Positions 11,711 through 23,341 of a stretch of DNA of 64,000 nucleotides are shown piece by piece. Below the pieces are notes generated by a model that was not told where the DNA came from, did no database searches, and saw only the letters and a program-made list of their open reading frames with translations. The stretch is from Corynespora cassiicola (taxonomy: Eukaryota; Ascomycota; Dothideomycetes; Pleosporales; Corynesporascaceae), in the NCBI GenBank assembly GCA_022059125.1, contig JAEUWY010000015.1:310001-374000 (forward strand). The letters are read 5' to 3'. The translations under genes and the position numbers were made by a program. Positions within the stretch are counted from its first letter, which is position 1; each line of letters begins with the position of its first letter.

Positions 11711-13656
11711 TCACCACATCAAGAGGCAGACACTGATTGTCACAAGTGCTACGTACAAGGACGCCATGTCCAGAGTAGCGCCAACGCCTTCGACCCCTTC
11801 GACGCCAGTAGGCCGGGGCTGTTCAGGGGATTCCGTTGGAATCGCAGAACCACTCCCTCCATCTTCAATAAAAGTGGGTTCTGAGAGTACTGTTGCCGTG
11901 CCGTCAATTGTAACCGTCTGGCCGATCGTCGCAACCATCGTCCCACTAATAATGTACCCATGGGTCGTTGTCGGGACACCATTAATGGCTGTAGTAAATG
12001 TGGTGAATAGTGCATGAGGGGCAGCGAGAACGGCTGGCGCCCCATGCAAGGTAACAGTTTGCCCCATAGTCGCGGTAATAGACCCGGAGATGATGTACAC
12101 GGGAGAAGATGTCGCAACGCCATTGATGGTGGCTGGTACCATGGAAAATATCGTTACCGGGGCTGCAAGTGTAGTTTTCTGCCCGCTGAGAGTAACTACT
12201 TCTCCGATGGTCGCAGTCGCAGAAGACCCCGGGAGTATAAAAGCGGGCACTGCAGTGCTCTGGCCGTCAATTATTGTAGGCACAAATGTGAAGATGGGGG
12301 TAGGAGTCTGGGCTGGTGTGGAGGCTTGAACTGCAACGGGGTCGGCAGGCGGCTGTGGAAATTCTTGCGGATTGTGGTTGACGATGCTGGCAACAACCTC
12401 AGGTAGGGTAGGGGGATCTTGAGGCCTCGGAAACATATTGGGGTTGTCGTTGATGATGCTGACAATCGCATCCGGTAGACTGGGGGGTCTTTCGTCCGCA
12501 GGAAGATCTGGACTGTTGCTCTGCTGTGCGTCTGGACCTTGTCCAAACACCCGCCTAGTTGTACTCGTGACTTCGGGAGCGGGCACTAGCACCACTACTC
12601 TAGTGGGCCGATCAAACCCCGTTGCTGTGCTTTCCACATGGGGTGAGGCGAAGTTGGAAGTTCCCTCAATGCCCGCCTCATCGTTGTTCGGTGCTGGAGT
12701 TGGAGCCCATCCTGTGACAGTGCTCTCAATATGCGGGATTTGGATTGTATGACGTCTATCCGACGTAGTAGTCTCTTCCCACCCGGAAGCGGATGGCTGG
12801 ATAATGATGACCCCATCTGACCGTGGACTGGTCCATACGGTTGTAGATTCTGTGATGAACTTCGGGGCTTGAAATGCAGTAGGCGCGGGGGTCGCGTAAG
12901 GAATCGATTCGCAATATGAGAATGCGGATTCGGATGGGAATGCGGCATCGAAAAAGGCTTTGTCGGGCTCTTCAGAAATCGGTATCCACAGGGGCACATG
13001 TTCCTGTCCCCACAAATCATCGTTCTCGACGATCGCAGTCTTGGGCTGTGGATACTCTGGATGCCCAGGAAGGGGGGCATTTGCGGGCTCGGGTGTCGCT
13101 GTAGCACACACTGCGCTGGAGGCTTTGTCGTGGGTCGGCACTACCCCCGTCCAGTGATATTCTGTATAGTAATTCACATAAGGAGTGGGATATGTGATTG
13201 GCGAAAAGACAACACTGCCAGACGAAATCAAGGGCACGTCAATCACCCGCGTGTAATCGTCCAGGATGCTTATCCTGTAGAGGTCATACTCGGATGGAAC
13301 AAAGCCGAAAACTGTCTGGATATTTGTGCCCAGTGTTGAATTGGCTGTCGTGATGATTATGGTGCTAATGGTGGCAACGACTATCTTCGCAGTGTATTGC
13401 ACTTGCCTCTCAGGCACCCATAGCATAGCAGAAAGTTTGGGATATTGCACAGAGCATCCTGCTTCGCATGCCTGGCCTGTCGGGTTAGGATGTGATGTTG
13501 TCTTGGTGGCGTTTTGTATTGGGAATATCGGGGTGAGTTCTGTACCTGTCAGCGCACGATTGCTGCAAAGATGGCCAAAACCGTACCTTGCGGCATAGCT
13601 TGCGCCACAGCCGCGGCCGCGACAATTGCGCCGACCGTGAAGCTCCTCAAGCCCAT
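11711..13656 (-). CDS. Secreted, probably GPI-anchored surface protein with tandem repeats, 634 aa
   Basis: Two-exon minus-strand model: exon 1 13656-13587, intron 13586-13546 (GTACGG...CTGACAG, 41 nt), exon 2 13545-11711. Exon 1 encodes a classic signal peptide (MGLRSFTVGAIVAAAAVAQA); without the splice the frame stops at once. The mature protein is Ser/Thr/Pro-rich. It has two copies of an [IV]-[NV]-[DH]-N-P type segment, then three repeats of about 46 residues (nt about 12310-11870) sharing a core of the form I.G..T........GS..AT.G..VTL.G. The C-terminus ends in a hydrophobic stretch (MASLYVALVTISVCLLMW) after a Gly-rich small-residue segment, as expected of a GPI-attachment signal. A wall or adhesion role is inferred from architecture only. 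The very short intron, with its branch site next to the acceptor, is the weakest point of the model. Confidence 0.75.
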
Positions 13657-15248
13657 CGCGTCAAGGCGAGAAATGGCTTCACAGGTTCAAAAGACGGTAG
13701 AAGCGAGCGTAGAAAGGTTTCAAGCACATCAGACGGACAAAAGCAGGCAACAGTGGCGTTTTGAGGGGCATCGGCTGGGAGAATGGCACTTCAGATTGGA
13801 AGGTGGGAATCGTCCACCTCGTGTTCGACTTCAGCTCCGCTGCACGAGCTATTGGTGTCGCGTGGCTTCGGCCGCCCCCAAGTACGCCGGACAAGAGCCA
13901 ATTATGGTGTTGAGGGCATGGCTTTCGCCAGGTTCATGGGGCGTTGAAAAGGCCGTCTTCCTTGGAGCAGCGGCACATCTCCAGCGCCGTCGCGGTGCGA
14001 GATGGAGGGCAGCCTCGGTCTGGCCAGCCTCGGGCGATTCCTGCCCGGCCCCAAGCAGAGTGATTGGTGGCGCTCCTGGAGGTAACGGGGGCCATTTCCA
14101 GGGCCCTGGGCGAGGCCAGCCGCACAAGACCCGGGCGAGACTTGCAAGCTGGGCTTGGCTCGTTGTCCACGAAATCAGAACAACATGGGGAGGGAGGACG
14201 GGGAAGAAGAGACGAGACGGGATGGAACAGACATGGCGGACCGTGTGGCTGGTGGCTGGTGGCTGGTGTGGCTGGTGTGGCTGGTGTGGCTGGGCAACGG
14301 GTCCCGCCACACCTCCAAAGGCTAAATTCAGGGTTCGCTCTTCGGCGCGATGTCCCTCGCTTTTAATCTATACAAATGAACGGAGCACCGCCATAGCGCA
14401 CCGAACCCCTCACGGCACCCGGACCAGCAGTGGCCAAGCACAGCCTCAAGTCTTCCAAACGACGCGAAGCCGGGCTTTCATCATCTCCGCAACTCTTTTG
14501 CCCTGATCGGCCGCGTCACCTGCTTCACCCGTGAGCTGGCCGAGTAGCCAAGCCGCCCGACGTCCCTCACTCCGGGCCTCGAATATATTGAGGCATTTTG
14601 ATACGCGCCGCTCTGCTATAGCTAGGCCGACGTGATATTGGCTTGTCGAGTGGGCCGAGAAACGATCAGCCCATCTACAAGTCTTTGCACGTCCGCCGAG
14701 CAAAGACTACGACTTCACCAAGACTTTGCAAACTCAAACATCTCACAAGCGTCGAAGATTGCCAACGCTCAAGGCGTTGCTCAGGCTTCGGTTGCTTAAT
14801 TCCTGGAATGTGGGACCGTCAGCTGCAATCAATGATCTTCTCCCATCCCGTGCTTCCCCACGGGGCGGAAGACCCTGCTCCGAGCGTAATCTTGAGCCTC
14901 CCCAGGCAGCTGCCTCATCTCTGGAGATGGGCTCCAACCCACAATTCCTCTACGCAGATTCATGTGAAGGCTCTGCCATGTGCTTCAGGAGCTTCAGCCA
15001 CTGTGCCCGAGAACCTGGGTTCCTCTGTAGGGCGATATTGCTCACAGGCAGCATGATCTCATAAGACAGTAGTTTGTATTTTGGTCAAGAGTTCCATATT
15101 TATTAGCACCCAATTCCCATTCCACTTTGCCATTGTGGCCTCATCGTTTGGTCACGGGTGTGTCCCTGACTGGAGTTACTCTATATATCCACCAGTCACT
15201 TGTTAGCAAGTTAATATATACGATCCAAAACCGCGTTCCTACCCGGCC
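13657..15248. other. Intergenic region between the surface-protein gene and an orphan exon
   Basis: Contains the promoter of the minus-strand surface protein. Open frames are Arg/Pro/Trp-rich shadows without motifs. A GTGGCTG minisatellite lies inside. From about 15.06 kb the DNA becomes A+T-richer. No gene recognised. Confidence 0.5.
14244..14293. repeat. GTGGCTG minisatellite
   Basis: Seven tandem imperfect copies of a 7-10 bp unit (GTGGCTG / GTGTGGCTG). Confidence 0.85.
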
Positions 15249-15575
15249 CTAATGCCGAAACGGAAATTTTACAGGAGATCTACTCATGTCTTGGCAGTAA
15301 ACCAATCTGCCCACCTTCTGATTTGCTTCTAGAAGAATAGAGAGGCCATGCGGCAAATCTCTTCCGACCCATGCCATGAGCTCATTTCCAGGGCATGGCA
15401 CGACTAGCTTCCGCCGTACCTGGGGAGAATAGATGAAATCGAAAGACGAATTCTGGGGCGTGAGATCCACGTCGTACAGGGACAACAGGCCCTCGTTGTC
15501 CAGAAGCGCTGCGTCGCGCACCGGGAGGCAGAGCCGCAGGATATTGAGTACTCTAACTGTAGCCGACTATCACAA
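15249..15575 (-). pseudogene. Orphan C-terminal exon or gene remnant, about 108 codons
   Basis: A minus-strand frame open from about 15575 to a stop at 15249 has a balanced, protein-like composition (for example LLDNEGLLSLYDVDLTPQN and a C-terminus ending VKFPFRH). No start codon with a sensible upstream context precedes it. An AG acceptor-like site lies near its 5' end, so it looks like the last exon of a gene whose upstream part is missing; upstream is the GH7 promoter and leader. I do not recognise the family. A short genuine gene starting at an internal GTG or Met is less likely. Confidence 0.35.
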
Positions 15576-15645
15576 TGTAAAAGACGATACATTTTCTTGG
15601 AGTTTCTTGGATTTGCTTGGACTTCGACCTTCACACATATAAAAA
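15420..15645 (+). promoter_or_regulatory. Promoter of the first GH7 cellulase: TATA box and two CreA-type sites
   Basis: TATAAAAA at 15638-15645 lies about 80 bp before the start codon. Two CTGGGG words, matching the carbon-catabolite repressor CreA consensus SYGGRG, stand at 15420-15425 and 15453-15458. CreA control of cellulases is established in other ascomycetes; binding here is inferred. The sites overlap the orphan minus-strand exon. Confidence 0.5.
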
Positions 15646-15720
15646 GTTGACGGAAGACGCAAAAGTTAGTATTCATCACGACATTCCTTGACATCTTCAA
15701 TCCCCATTCATCTGATCATC

Positions 15721-17184
15721 ATGTTCCCTAAGGTTGCTCTTCTCTCCTCCCTGCTCGCTGCCAGCGCAGCTGGACAGCTGGTCGGTGACGTTACGACCGA
15801 AGTCCACCCGCCTCTTCCCATCCAGGAGTGCACTGCTGCTGGTTCTTGCACCACCCTTCAGACCAAGATCACCCTCGACTCCAACTGGCGCTGGCTTCAC
15901 GTGAAGGACGGTTACGACAACTGCTACACTGGCAGCTCCTGGAACACCTCTCTTTGCCCCGATGGCGAGACTTGTGCCGCCAACTGCGCTCTCGACGGCG
16001 CCGACTACACCGGAACCTACGGAATCACTGCTTCTGGTGGCGAGCTTGAGCTCAAGTTCGTGACTCAGGGCTCGTTCAGCAAGAACGTTGGCTCGCGTGT
16101 CTACTTGATGGCTGACGAGTCCAACTACTACATGTTCCACCTGCTCAACAAGGAGTTCACCTTTGATGTCGATGTTTCCAACATGCCTTGCGGTATCAAC
16201 GGTGCCCTTTACTTCTCCGAGATGGACGAGGATGGTGGCATGGCCCGCTTCCCCAGCAACCAGGCCGGCGCCAAGTACGGAACGGGCTACTGTGACGCCC
16301 AGTGCCCCCACGACATCAAGTTCATCAACGGCGAGGTAAGTGATAGACGACATATTGGTTGTATTTGTTGTATTTGTTTCGATATTCGGATCATTGGACA
16401 TTTTTATTCATGCTGACGGTGACAGGCCAACGTCGAGGGCTGGGAGCCCAGTGAGACCGACCCCAACGCTGGACGCGGAAGGTACGGAACTTGCTGCCCT
16501 GAGATGGATATCTGGGAGGCCAACGGCATTTCCACTGCCTACACTCCTCACCCATGCAGCATTGACGGCCAGTATCGCTGCGAGGGCACCGAATGCGGCG
16601 ATGGCGACCAGCGTTACGACGGTGTTTGCGACAAGGACGGTTGCGACTTCAACGCCTTCCGCATGGGCAACCAGGAATTCTACGGCCCAGGAAAGACTGT
16701 TGATACCACCAAGAAGTTCACCGTCGTCACCCAGTTCATCACCAGCGACGGTACCGACACCGGCACCCTCTCCGAGATCCGCCGTATCTACGTCCAAGAT
16801 GGCCAGGTCATCCAGAACTCCGTCTCTTCTGTTCCCGGTGTCACCGAGACCAATGCTCTCTCAGACCAATTCTGCGACGAGCAGAAGGCTGTTTTCGGCG
16901 ACCAGACTCACTTCCAGGAGCTTGGTGCTCACGCTGAGATGGGTGCTTCCCTCGGCCGCGGTGCTGTCCTTGCCCTCTCCATCTGGGATGACCACTTTGC
17001 CCACATGCTCTGGCTCGACTCCAACTACCCCACCGATGCTGACCCAGCGCAGCCTGGTGTTGCCCGTGGAACCTGCCCCATCACCTCTGGTGTTCCGGCT
17101 GAGGTCGAGGTTGAGAACGCTGATGCCAGCGTCAAGTTCTCCAACATCAAGTGGGGTGCTATTGACTCTACCTACAGCGCATAG
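15721..17184 (+). CDS. GH7 cellulase (cellobiohydrolase/endoglucanase family), 457 aa, no CBM
   Basis: Secreted enzyme that cleaves beta-1,4-glucan of cellulose with retention of configuration. Exons 15721-16335 and 16426-17184; the 90-nt intron (GTAAGT...GACAG) is phase 0 after residue 205. The signal peptide is [18 protein letters not shown], followed by mature [14 protein letters not shown]. The catalytic signature EMDIWEAN is present, with nucleophile E231, D233 and acid/base E236 in my numbering. The many paired cysteines typical of the family are kept (for example [14 protein letters not shown]). The protein stops right after the catalytic domain ([12 protein letters not shown]), so it lacks the linker and CBM1 found in Trichoderma Cel7A. 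The TATA box is 80 bp upstream. Overall resemblance is to cellobiohydrolase-I proteins; exo versus endo action depends on loops I cannot judge reliably. Confidence 0.95.
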
Positions 17185-19015
17185 ATTGCTACATCGCTAT
17201 TAGATTGTCATGATTGGGAACAATGTGAGACCATGGGAATGGTTAGATGATCAGACTTTTTATCTGTACATAGTGTGCTTGGAGTGAGCTTCTCCTTGTA
17301 TATACTGCGCTCACTTTGTCGTTATTTTAGAGAATTTATGCCGCGTTCTTTACCCTCTACTCCACTTGGGGTTCAAAATTTTGATTGCTTCGAGATGCCT
17401 ACTACAAATGTCAACAGAAAACATACTTGCGAACCGCATCTCCAGAGCTAGGAGACACTAGAACACTGAACATATCTGCTGCTGCTGAGAATATACCAGA
17501 TAAGTGCATGTATTACCTCTGCCGATAAGAACAATCTGCTCAAATCTGTAGCCAACATAAACTCAGCCATTATTTGATGTGTTTTCCTCATATCGTATCC
17601 TAAAATAGGCAAAAGCAAATCCTAAGAACATATCTCGTTCGTCTGAACCTAAGACTTTAACTCCGTGAAGAATCAATTTTTGCTTTTTACTTTATCTGTG
17701 ATAAGATACTGACAAGACGGCTCTTTCATAAGCTAGAGCCTCTAAGAGACGAGGTTCAACTGCCGAGATCGTATTACTGCACATATAATTTAACAATTAC
17801 ATCAGCCAACATTACCCTCATTGAGAAACGTCAGTCTCCTGAGAAAAGCGGAGTCTGGAAGATGTGTTTTTGTTGGATGCGCTAATTTTTTTATCTTCCG
17901 CGGCAGCTAGTTCGGGGTTTTAATTTACACGGCATGTCTTAGTATCCGAAAGAGGCCTGCTGCATACCGATTTTCCGGAGACTCATTCTTGACAAAGGCG
18001 CATTTAATGCCATAAGAACACACGCAGCCCCGTCTTCACTTAGGATTATTGACTGTCAATAGTATATCTAAGTGGGAAGCAAGTGGGTTCGACCATCGTA
18101 GGCAAGAGTGTACTCATATTTTGAGTGAAGAAAATCGAGAACCCGGCACACTGGTAAAAATGGTTCATCGCCACCACAAGTAGCAGGGATATATTAACAG
18201 TGCATCAAGATACCTTTCAGGTAACTACCAAGAAGCCCCGCCGGTCTCGGCATTTCAGACCATAGTCTGTAGGGAAATTTTGGGAGCTATCCTATATTGA
18301 GGGACTTAGCCCAGGAAATTCATGACGTCTGTTGGTTGAACACAGACTCCGATTTGCTGATCCTCACGATAGAACATTTGAAACTCAATCACAACTTTGT
18401 GTGCTCTATAGAAATCTAGAAATGTCTTCACCACTGTTCTCGGTACAAATGAGGTACATTTATGAATATAGGCGAGATTCGTGAAGAATAAACATCATGG
18501 TTGAGAAACTAGGCTGTGCTGATTCGCCTACGAACTCCGTGACCGGAGGGATCGACAATCCGGAGCGGGTTAGCCGTACAAAATAAACTTCACAGGGGAT
18601 TATGCTGCATGCTTATGCGGAATGACATCAGTTTTATATAGCATCAGGGAAATCGGAGGCGAGTTCATTTTGATTTGGACATGGTCTCACTAACAAAATA
18701 CCCGAAATCGAAGCAATCCACGCGAGAAGATATGCGTCCCCTAATCGTTAGACTCACTGGTGCGATGATCACATTGTAGATCACCCGCTATTACCCAGTG
18801 GCAATCCCTCACGCAGCCTGGTACCTGTTAATCATGAAGTTTTGGGCATGAGGAGTGCAGATACGACTGTCTGAATCATCATTCTACGAATCGGCTAATA
18901 TGTCATTCGCAAGTATTCGTGTAGGCTCATAGAAAACCAATATACCGACGCCACTTCCCCGGAGAATCATGTCGTATGACTGGCAACCTTAAATTTCTTG
19001 ATTCCCGAGAGACAA
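17185..19015. other. A+T-rich intergenic region
   Basis: No open frame of note on either strand. Base composition drops clearly relative to 1-17 kb. No terminal repeats or transposase motifs seen. It could be a decayed repeat, but nothing identifiable remains. Confidence 0.5.
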
Positions 19016-19023
19016 TATAAAAG
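19016..19023 (+). promoter_or_regulatory. TATA box of the cysteine-rich secreted protein
   Basis: TATAAAAG lies 91 bp before the ATG at 19114, the usual spacing for a strongly regulated fungal gene. Confidence 0.6.
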
Positions 19024-19113
19024 CTAAGGGTTGAACCAGAGGCAGCTCAGTTAGCTATCAACTATACTCTTTGTCTGATTCTATCTAGTACAAACTTCCT
19101 ACGGCTTACAATA

Positions 19114-19421
19114 ATGAGAGCCTCTATCGTAGTCACTGCCCTCTTTACTGCTGTGGCCACAGCAAACCCTTTGGCCAAGCGATGGACATGTGGCGGAACG
19201 CCACCCGCTTTTAGCTGCGAGCCAAATTACCCGTGCAAAGATGTCGATGCGTGGGCTACATGCGGCTTTAACATACTCCAGGAATGCGGTGACCCTACAC
19301 CAAGCCATACCGTTCCTGTTTCCGAATGCCAAGGGAAAGGCTTCACTGCTTGCGGTAAGTGACAGCGTAGCCATTGTCACCTTCATCGACTGACTTTACC
19401 GCAGAACAACAACACTGTTAA
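19114..19421 (+). CDS. Small cysteine-rich secreted protein (effector candidate), 85 aa
   Basis: Exons 19114-19354 and 19405-19421, with a 50-nt phase-1 intron (GTAAGT, branch CTGAC, GCAG). Splicing replaces an unspliced ending CGK-stop by EQQHC and so adds an eighth cysteine. Signal peptide at about residues 1-18 (MRASIVVTALFTAVATAN), then PLAKR, a Kex2-type dibasic site at 22-23. The mature peptide of about 62 residues has Cys at 26, 35, 41, 50, 58, 72, 80 and 85, enough for four disulfides. A TATA box lies 91 bp upstream, and the gene sits alone in A+T-rich DNA. I recognise no family. Size, secretion, Cys content and location fit an apoplastic effector or antimicrobial-type peptide, but this is inference. 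Confidence 0.75.
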
Positions 19422-20595
19422 AATGGGCGAGGGTGGAACTAGGGAAACCTTGATCCATTACACATTACAGTGATTGGTGTCAATATACAATTTTCACATC
19501 ATCACCGATGGTTTCACTGTTATCGCAGAAGCCAATGTGTCGAGCATCTTCTGGACTATATTTGGATGTTATTGGGATTATGATTTGAAAAAGTATCCAT
19601 ATCGGCAAAAAAGAATCGAACGCGACTGGTTTATAATTGACTTCCAATCTCTAAGTTTAGCGATGGAACAACATCTTGCCGCCAATCCCGATATGTATAT
19701 GTTGCTATATCGATGATATAATTTGATTACCGCATTCTTGTATGTTTTATCTAATCTATGGATGCCGATTCGCTCATGATTATTCTCCTGATCGTACCCC
19801 ACTGTACATTCGGAGAATGGTGCTTCCCAAACAAGAAAGCCCGCCGACAAAACCTTGGCCTGTTCTTTTACTAAACAAGAATTTTCTCTGTCTGGGCTTA
19901 CTACGCATCTTGTGGAACAATTAATAGATCATATTTCTACGCTTGCGCCATTTGTTGCGTTAGCATCCTGGTGTGACGTGGGCTGTCAGGTTTCACACTA
20001 TGCCCGTTTGGGTTGCAAAACACCTTCACTCCGAAAGCCTCGGAGCAACTATGAGCGCATTTCCGGCCAGTAGATTGGCTTCTTAGTTGGAACCACACCT
20101 AAATGCCTCCAGTTTCTGATTGAATTGATCAAGGGTCCCGAGACTAATTGTGAATGCCATCGAGGATACAAAGCCTAGGCTACATGTCAGAGCCAATCGT
20201 CAACCACGTTCACAGACGAATCATCGGTTGGATTCCGTGATCATGATGCCCATTGGGCAGATGCACAAAGAAAATAAGATGATGGCGATAAAAAAACCAT
20301 ACACTTGTCTGTCATGCTGACTAGTTCTAGGAATCCCCTACGACTGTGAGGCAGAATGCGCGTCTGCGCCCTGATCGCTTCACATTTGCGGTCTTGGCTC
20401 TAAATGCGGCCGATGGGAAATATTGAGGGGGGAAAGGGTCATTCCATTAAGAGTCAGTGTCATAAGTGTCTTTGCAGTTTATATCTAGGACAGAGCATGC
20501 GTGTTCATTTCTGCACCTTCGTTTTCTATCCGCTCTTCATGATTTCTGTTTATTATCATATTCATTATATATTGGCAAAGCAGACCTAATCCACA
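19422..20595. other. A+T-rich intergenic region
   Basis: Short frames on both strands overlap each other and have no motif or good start context. It presumably includes the 3' UTR of the cysteine-rich gene and the promoter of the gene at 20596. Nothing else recognised. Confidence 0.5.
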
Positions 20596-21147
20596 ATGCA
20601 TATAAACGTACTATCTATCCTTCTTTTGGTCACAACGGTCACCTCCTTTCCACTCTCTTTGCATGGTCTGAGCGCTTATGCAGCTCGCCACAAATTTTCA
20701 CTCGCAGCACGTCAAGTAGGCGATGGAGTTACCGGAAACCAGACGGCAAGTAATGGATCTACTGGTGGGACAGGAATAGGTGATGACAATGGCGTGGGCT
20801 TCGCCGGAACTGGCAACGACATAGATACAGGTGAGTCAACGTCCACTCAATTTACCATTACACATGCTAACTTTCGGCAATTTCAAGGCGACGATTTCGA
20901 TATCGGGGACGGAAACACGACGATGGGCGACGGAAACCACATTGAAGTGGGTGATAGAATCACCACCATCAACATACCTCTGAATATGTCAGAGATGATT
21001 GCACAGGGTGTTGAGCAGAGTAGATCAAGAAGCGGAAATGGAGGGTTGGACATGAATATTGATATATCTATGCGCATCAGAATTGCCGACGGAAATCAGA
21101 CTCTGGAAACAAGCAGTGGTAACTCAACGGTAACCATTGTAGAATGA
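20596..21147 (+). CDS. Secreted Asp/Gly/Asn-rich hypothetical protein, 164 or 183 aa
   Basis: The start ATG (CACAATG) opens a signal peptide (MHINVLSILLLVTTVTSF, about 1-18). The mature part is rich in Gly, Asp, Asn and Thr with repeated GDGN/GDDN-type words and several N-glycosylation sequons (NQT, NGS, NTT, NMS). There is no cysteine and no known domain. An internal 57-nt segment, 20831-20887, looks like an intron: GTGAGT donor, GCTAAC branch, ending TTCAAG. It is a multiple of three with no stop, so both forms stay in frame. Removing it joins DIDTG to DDFDIGDGN, which reads more regularly, so the 164-aa form is preferred. Function unknown. Confidence 0.6.
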   Translation: MHINVLSILLLVTTVTSFPLSLHGLSAYAARHKFSLAARQVGDGVTGNQTASNGSTGGTGIGDDNGVGFAGTGNDIDTGESTSTQFTITHANFRQFQGDDFDIGDGNTTMGDGNHIEVGDRITTINIPLNMSEMIAQGVEQSRSRSGNGGLDMNIDISMRIRIADGNQTLETSSGNSTVTIVE

Positions 21148-22591
21148 TTTATGTCGAGTTGGAAGTTAGCGGTGCCATGGAAAACAGCCTTAATCACCTT
21201 CAGCATTAACTTATCTGTGTATTATTGCAAAATTACTTAATCTATATCAGAGTAAAAAAAGATTGTTTATCATAGAGCAGAGAGTAAAATTGAAAGTTGA
21301 GAAATGAAATTATGCTCGCGTGATGATGATGATGACGATGATTGTGAGAAGATAACTGATGTTTATGTCAAGTTTAACGTCCCCTTAAGACTTTGATCTG
21401 TCCAGCATCGTTGTTATTCTTGCTTAGATACTCTTCTGGGTTGATTTTGATAGAGCACATTACTGCGAACAACTTAAATAGCCGTCTTACCAGATTTTTT
21501 GCAGGCACGTAACAATAGTTAGATATTCTACATACCTAGGTGCAAAAACGATACAACAACCAATCTAAAGTTCGATTTGTAGCACTATTTATATTACGCT
21601 CTTAACCCTCATGCTTCAGAAATCTGTTTAGGAAGTTACGCTTAAGTAGTGTCTATTTATTTTACAGAGGCCATAGTTACAGGTATAAAAACTGACACTA
21701 ATATTATACATCGGCCTAGAATTAGCGGATAGGCATCGACTCTCTCAAAAAATAGTTTCCAAACACTATTCACAGTAGAAAATTAGCTCTCTAATTCTCT
21801 ATGTTACACAATAGAAACCGCGATACAACTTGTCAGCTGACATTTTCCCACCAAATTTGTCCTGGGAGTTCTCATTCGGTGTCCTGCATCTGAGTCCCTA
21901 TAATTAAGGAACTAAGATCTGCATCCTGATCAACGGAGTCGTGCATTTCTGCTTTCCGCTTATCCCCGCCCACCTCCGCTCCCGAACCACCGGAACCGCA
22001 AACTGCGCGATACCAACCTATAGGATGACCGCTCTGTAGTGATGATAGTGATAAAGCTTAATAGGCCAAGGATCTGTTGAATGCGTGATTCGTAAACCCG
22101 GCGGGGAGGCGCGACGGGGAGCTGTCGGAAGATGCGCGAGGGCGGATCTACTTCGGCCAATTGATCATGGGTCCGATGATTCAACGTTCACAAAGCCTAT
22201 CGGGTCGATAGCCTGATTTCTTGCGTTTTACTAGGGCAGGCCCTGCAGACCGTAAGCTTATCGTGCGATAATGACGAAATGACTGTGAGCCGAGGCAATG
22301 AGGTCGACTGTCAGGCTTCAGTAAGTTCGTGGATTCTGAGGGGTGGGGGGGAATTTGAGTTTATCGAGCGAAGAGGCCATTGGGCAGGTCAGGCATCTAC
22401 AAATATTCTTCATTGGAGCAACAAACGATTAGAGTATGAGAAGTTTCTAATCTAATTGCTTATTCTGATTGTTAGTAGGGATTTGATGATCGTAACGGCA
22501 AACAGACAGCATTTGACATCTTACACAGAGAGGTACTCTTTGTCAAGCAAAGTTTGAATTAGCTGTCAACTCGGGAACGTTCCGTAGCTCG
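21148..22591. other. A+T-rich intergenic region
   Basis: Contains a GATGATGATGATGACGATGATTG run near 21320 and otherwise no open frame worth calling. No transposon ends seen. Confidence 0.5.
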
Positions 22592-23341
22592 CTAGGGGAC
22601 TTGGATAGGCCCAGGAGATCTTGGCTTCGTGTCAACGGCCTTGGGGGCTCGAATTTGTCCGCTATTGCCCGAAATAAGCCCTGGTGTTGCGCTTACCCGC
22701 GCCGCCAGAATCTTGCGGCAGCAAACAGGTATTAGAATCGAGATGGACATTCGTCTACTGCGCTTAGTAACATCTATCTCGTGTCTCTCGCGGGAATTTA
22801 GAGGGCAGATACCCCGATAGGCTGAAGTTGAGTCAGGAGGTGTATTGATATCACTCGGTTTTTGAGGCTTTCGAAGTCTCATTGCATACATCATCATTTT
22901 TTTCAGCTGATATTCATTTCTACAGGAGTTTTGCACACTATCACGTTGCTACTGTGGAGCCTACCTGTGTCACATAAGTCAAGGCGAACGATAGTATTGC
23001 CGAGCAAATAGCACCGAATTCAAGACCAGACCACAAATGGAAAGTATCAGCCCATGGCCTTTCGGCATAATATCTCTCCATTACCTTGCGACATTGAAAA
23101 TCATTCCTGCGCGTAATTGAGACCCCTTGCCCACACGCGTCACGCGCATCATGATTGGTCAATTCTTCATGAACCAGCTACGCGGGAGAATTCTCGCGGG
23201 TAAGAGGTATGCAGTCAGCTCTTGAAACGATGCGAAGGGGACTGGAGTGCCCGATATGGATAAGCCTACTTGGAAGGTCATCGTGTCTGGGTCATCAATC
23301 TGGTACACGCATTGATCATCCAGAAGATGAAGCTGTATCAT
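22592..23341 (-). pseudogene. Possible minus-strand gene or gene remnant, unresolved exons
   Basis: Two frames join cleanly by a GT-AG intron at 22964-22907 (GTAGGC...ATCAG, phase 0). The upstream part ends in a hydrophobic segment (FGAICSAILSFALTYVTQ). The downstream part begins LKKMMMYAMRLRKPQK and ends at a stop at 22592 with a Pro/Arg-rich tail. A further frame at 23341-23159 is protein-like, but I could not find a splice linking it to the next exon, and no convincing start codon exists. Layout (TM helix then basic tail) hints at a membrane protein. It could be a degraded relative of the neighbouring rhodopsin-domain gene or an unrelated small gene. Confidence 0.3.
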
